In this document: positions 61,165 to 64,000 of the stretch, piece by piece | Layout of the letters: every line of letters begins with the position of its first letter | Numbering within the stretch: the stretch's first letter is position 1 | The notes under the pieces: generated by a model | Told to the model about the DNA's origin: nothing | What the model saw: the letters and a program-made list of their open reading frames with translations, nothing else | Databases searched by the model: none | Assembly: GCF_963576545.1 (NCBI RefSeq) | Contig: NW_026870393.1 | Coordinates: forward strand, 44,852 to 108,851 | DNA from: Limanda limanda | Taxonomy: Eukaryota > Chordata > Actinopteri > Pleuronectiformes > Pleuronectidae | Length of the DNA: 64,000 bases | Direction of reading: 5' to 3' | Made by a program: the position numbers and the translations under genes

Positions 61165-64000
61165 GATGAAAGCACATAGGAGAAAGAGATATTCTTGAAT
61201 AACTTTTTTTGTGAAGGTCGGAGAGACTTGCAAGTAGGCTCTACCCCACTAAATGGGGTAGCGCTCATCGATCGGTACCATCTTTGAGCTTCTCCGACTT
61301 TCGGAAGGGTTAGGGTTAGGGTTAGGGATGAAAGCACATAGGAGAAAGAGATATTCTTGAATAACTTTTTTTGTGAAGGTCGGAGAGACTTGCAAGTAGG
61401 CTCTACCCCCACTAAATGGGGTAGCGCGCATCGATCGGTACCATCCTTGAGCTTCTCCGACTTTCGGAAGGGTTAGGGTTAGGGTTAGGGATGAAAGCAC
61501 ATAGGAGAAAGAGATATTCTTGAATAACTTTTTTGTGAAGGTCGGAGAGACTTGGAAAGTGGTTGCATCTGGACTAATTTGGGTCCTGCGGATCGATTGG
61601 TACCATCCCCGAGCTTGTACGACCTTCGGAAGAGGTCGACCGACGAAATTCCCCCAAATCTGAGGAGATATTCTTGAATAACTTTTTTTGTGAAGGTCGG
61701 AGAGACTTGCAAGTAGGCTCTACCCCCACTAAATGGGGTAGCGCGCATCGATCGGTACCATCCTTGAGCTTCTCCGACTTTCGGAAGGGTTAGGGTTAGG
61801 GTTAGGGATGAAAGCACATAGGAGAAAGAGATATTCTTGAATAACTTTTTTTGTGAAGGTCGGAGAGACTTGCAAGTAGGCTCTACCCCCACTAAATGGG
61901 GTAGCGCGCATCGATCGGTACCATCTTTGAGCTTCTCCGACTTTCGGAAGGGTTAGGGTTAGGGTTAGGGATGAAAGCACATAGGAGAAAGAGATATTCT
62001 TGAATAACTTTTTTTGTGAAGGTCGGAGAGACTTGCAAGTAGGCTCTACCCCCACTAAATGGGGTAGCGCGCATCGATCGGTACCATCCTTGAGCTTCTC
62101 CGACTTTCGGAAGGGTTAGGGTTAGGGTTAGGGATGAAAGCACATAGGAGAAAGAGATATTCTTGAATAACTTTTTTTGTGAAGGTCGGAGAGACTTGGA
62201 AAGTGGTTGCATCTGGACTAATTTGGGTCCTGCGGATCGATTGGTACCATCCCCGAGCTTGTACGACCTTCGGAAGAGGTCGACCGACGAAATTCCCCCA
62301 AATCTGAGGAGATATTCTTGAATAACTTTTTTTGTGAAGGTCGGAGAGACTTGCAAGTAGGCTCTACCCCCACTAAATGGGGTTGCGCGCATCGATCGGT
62401 ACCATCCTTGAGCTTCTCCGACTTTCGGAAGGGTTAGGGTTAGGGTTAGGGATGAAAGCACATAGGAGAAAGAGATATTCTTGAATAACTTTTTTTGTGA
62501 AGGTCGGAGAGACTTGCAAGTAGGCTCTACCCCCACTAAATGGGGTAGCGCGCATCGATCGGTACCATCCTTGAGCTTCTCCGACTTTCGGAAGGGTTAG
62601 GGTTAGGGTTAGGGATGAAAGCACATAGGAGAAAGAGATATTCTTGAATAACTTTTTTTGTGAAGGTCGGAGAGACTTGCAAGTAGGCTCTACCCCCACT
62701 AAATGGGGTAGCGCGCATCGATCGGTACCATCCTTGAGCTTCTCCGACTTTCGGAAGGGTTAGGGTTAGGGTTAGGGATGAAAGCACATAGGGAGAAAGA
62801 GATATTCTTGAATAACTTTTTTTGTGAAGGTCGGAGAGACTTGGAAAGTGGTTGCATCTGGACTAATTTGGGTCCTGCGGATCGATTGGTACCATCCCCG
62901 AGCTTGTACGACCTTCGGAAGAGGTCGACCGACGAAATTCCCCCAAATCTGAGGAGATATTCTTGAATAACTTTTTTTGTGAAGGTCGGAGAGACTTGCA
63001 AGTAGGCTCTACCCCCACTAAATGGGGTTGCGCGCATCGATCGGTACCATTCTTGAGCTTCTCCGACTTTCGGAAGGGTTAGGGTTAGGGTTAGGGATGA
63101 AAGCACATAGGAGAAAGAGATATTCTTGAATAACTTTTTTTGTGAAGGTCGGAGAGACTTGCAAGTAGGCTCTACCCCCACTAAATGGGGTAGCGCGCAT
63201 CGATCGGTACCATCCTTGAGCTTCTCCGACTTTCGGAAGGGTTAGGGTTAGGGTTAGGGATGAAAGCACATAGGAGAAAGAGATATTCTTGAATAACTTT
63301 TTTTGTGAAGGTCGGAGAGACTTGGAAAGTGGTTGCATCTGGACTAATTTGGGGTCCTGCGGATCGATTGGTACCATCCCCGAGCTTGTACGACCTTCGG
63401 AAGAGGTCGACCGACGAAATTCCCCCAAATCTGAGGAGATATTCTTGAATAACTTTTTTTGTGAAGGTCGGAGAGACTTGCAAGTAGGCTCTACCCCCAC
63501 TAAATGGGGTTGCGCGCATCGATCAGTACCATCCTTGAGCTTCTCCGACTTTCGGAAGGGTTAGGGTTAGGGTTAGGGATGAAAGCACATAGGAGAAAGA
63601 GATATTCTTGAATAACTTTTTTTGTGAAGGTCGGAGAGACTTGCAAGTAGGCTCTACCCCCACTAAATGGGGTTGCGCGCATCGATCGGTACCATTCTTG
63701 AGCTTCTCCGACTTTCGGAAGGTTAGGGTTAGGGTTAGGGATGAAAGCACATAGGAGAAAGAGATATTCTTGAATAACTTTTTTTGTGAAGGTCGGAGAG
63801 ACTTGCAAGTAGGCTCTACCCCCACTAAATGGGTAGCGCGCATCGATCGGTACCATCCTTGAGCTTCTCCGACTTTCGGAAGGGTTAGGGTTAGGGTTAG
63901 GGATGAAAGCACATAGGAGAAAGAGATATTCTTGAATAACTTTTTTTGTGAAGGTCGGAGAGACTTGGAAAGTGGTTGCATTCTGGACTAATTTGGGTCC
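61165..64000 (+). repeat. Sub-array VIII: right end with clustered single-base indels
   Basis: Units: S(162), S, L(317), S, S, L, S, S, L(319), S, L(319), S(162), S(162), then a partial L. Seven single-base length changes occur, all in homopolymer runs or by doubling a base: C5 to C4 (61244-61247), T7 to T6 (61529-61534), GG to GGG (62791-62793), GGG to GGGG (63351-63354), GGG to GG (63721-63722), GGGG to GGG (63831-63833) and T to TT (63981-63982). They disrupt the usual frames, so unusual plus-strand open frames appear here. Substitution density looks similar to the rest of the array. No gene is present. Confidence 0.85.
63902..64000 (+). repeat. Partial L unit cut by the window end
   Basis: Contains the linker, the 45-bp box and the start of monomer B (GGAAAGTGG), so it belongs to an L unit. 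It has an extra T in GCATTCTGG (63979-63987). The array continues beyond the window. Confidence 0.85.

Larger units (their letters stand above)
1..64000 (+). repeat. Telomere-bearing satellite array (whole window)
   Basis: The entire window is a head-to-tail tandem array of two interleaved unit lengths, 163 bp (S) and 318 bp (L), with no unique sequence between units. Taking the G before ATGAAAGC as unit start, I placed 283 complete units and one partial unit: 168 S and 115 L. This count reproduces the last complete boundary (63901) after correcting for 21 units with small length changes. Every complete unit carries a TTAGGG block, about 840 hexamers in total, all on the + strand; I saw no inverted unit. 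GC of the first unit is 77 of 163 (about 47%). Runs of S reach three and runs of L reach three (19754-20713). The array continues through both window edges, so its true length is unknown. The telomere motif indicates a eukaryote. A subtelomeric position is likely but not proven, because no chromosome-specific flank is visible. Confidence 0.97.

Noticed and set aside
62778..62966. Plus-strand open frame of 62 codons
   Set aside because: It is created by the inserted G at 62791-62793, part of the suspect indel cluster.
63289..63564. Plus-strand open frame of 91 codons
   Set aside because: It is created by the inserted G at 63351-63354 in an L unit, and is also likely a consensus error.
1..64000. 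CRISPR array
   Set aside because: Repeats are contiguous with no unique spacers, units are 163 and 318 bp, and the telomere motif indicates a eukaryote.
1..64000. Transposon or retroelement fragments, rRNA or tRNA genes
   Set aside because: I found no stretch that departs from the S/L unit pattern, no target-site duplications and no conserved RNA gene motifs.

Overview
The whole 64 kb window is one uninterrupted head-to-tail satellite array. I find no protein gene, RNA gene, transposon or unique-sequence island in it. Placing every unit boundary by eye gives 283 complete units plus a partial one: 168 short units (S, 163 bp) and 115 long units (L, 318 bp). These lengths, with the listed small length variants, sum to the last boundary at 63901. 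All units lie in the same orientation.

There are two related monomers. Monomer A (163 bp) ends in AGGG(TTAGGG)3, which has exactly four G-triplets. Monomer B (155 bp) lacks the telomeric block and has a different end. An S unit is A alone; an L unit is B followed by A. A and B share an identical 45-bp box with a T7 tract, are about two-thirds identical over the next 54 bp, and converge again around a GGTACC site. About 840 TTAGGG hexamers are spread through the window, all on the + strand. This points to a eukaryote with TTAGGG telomeres and to a subtelomeric or interstitial telomere-bearing satellite. The species cannot be named from this sequence. If the TTAGGG orientation reflects the native end, the chromosome terminus lies to the right.

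Higher-order layout, left to right: a 1280-bp repeat, two copies (482-3041); a 3856/4019-bp repeat, two copies with a nested 1.1-1.3 kb sub-repeat (3042-10916); a less regular stretch with a 2250-bp local period (10917-16215); a very large, very recent tandem duplication whose first copy is 17506 bp (16216-33721) and second 15900 bp (33722-49621), differing by a seven-unit block; a transition (49622-52351); a 3.2 kb repeat, two full copies plus the start of a third (52352-59232); and a 2574-bp repeat (59233-64000). In the last 2.8 kb, single-base homopolymer indels suddenly appear, which suggests falling consensus quality or an array or contig edge.

Long open frames exist on the minus strand, up to 320 codons, but they are by-products of the repeat. 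The same DNA is read in two different frames in successive monomers, and the frames contain translated telomere repeat. I therefore annotate no CDS. What matters here is how the array is built: telomere hexamers and a potential G-quadruplex amplified about 280 times, and nested unequal exchange events that can be read from private variants.
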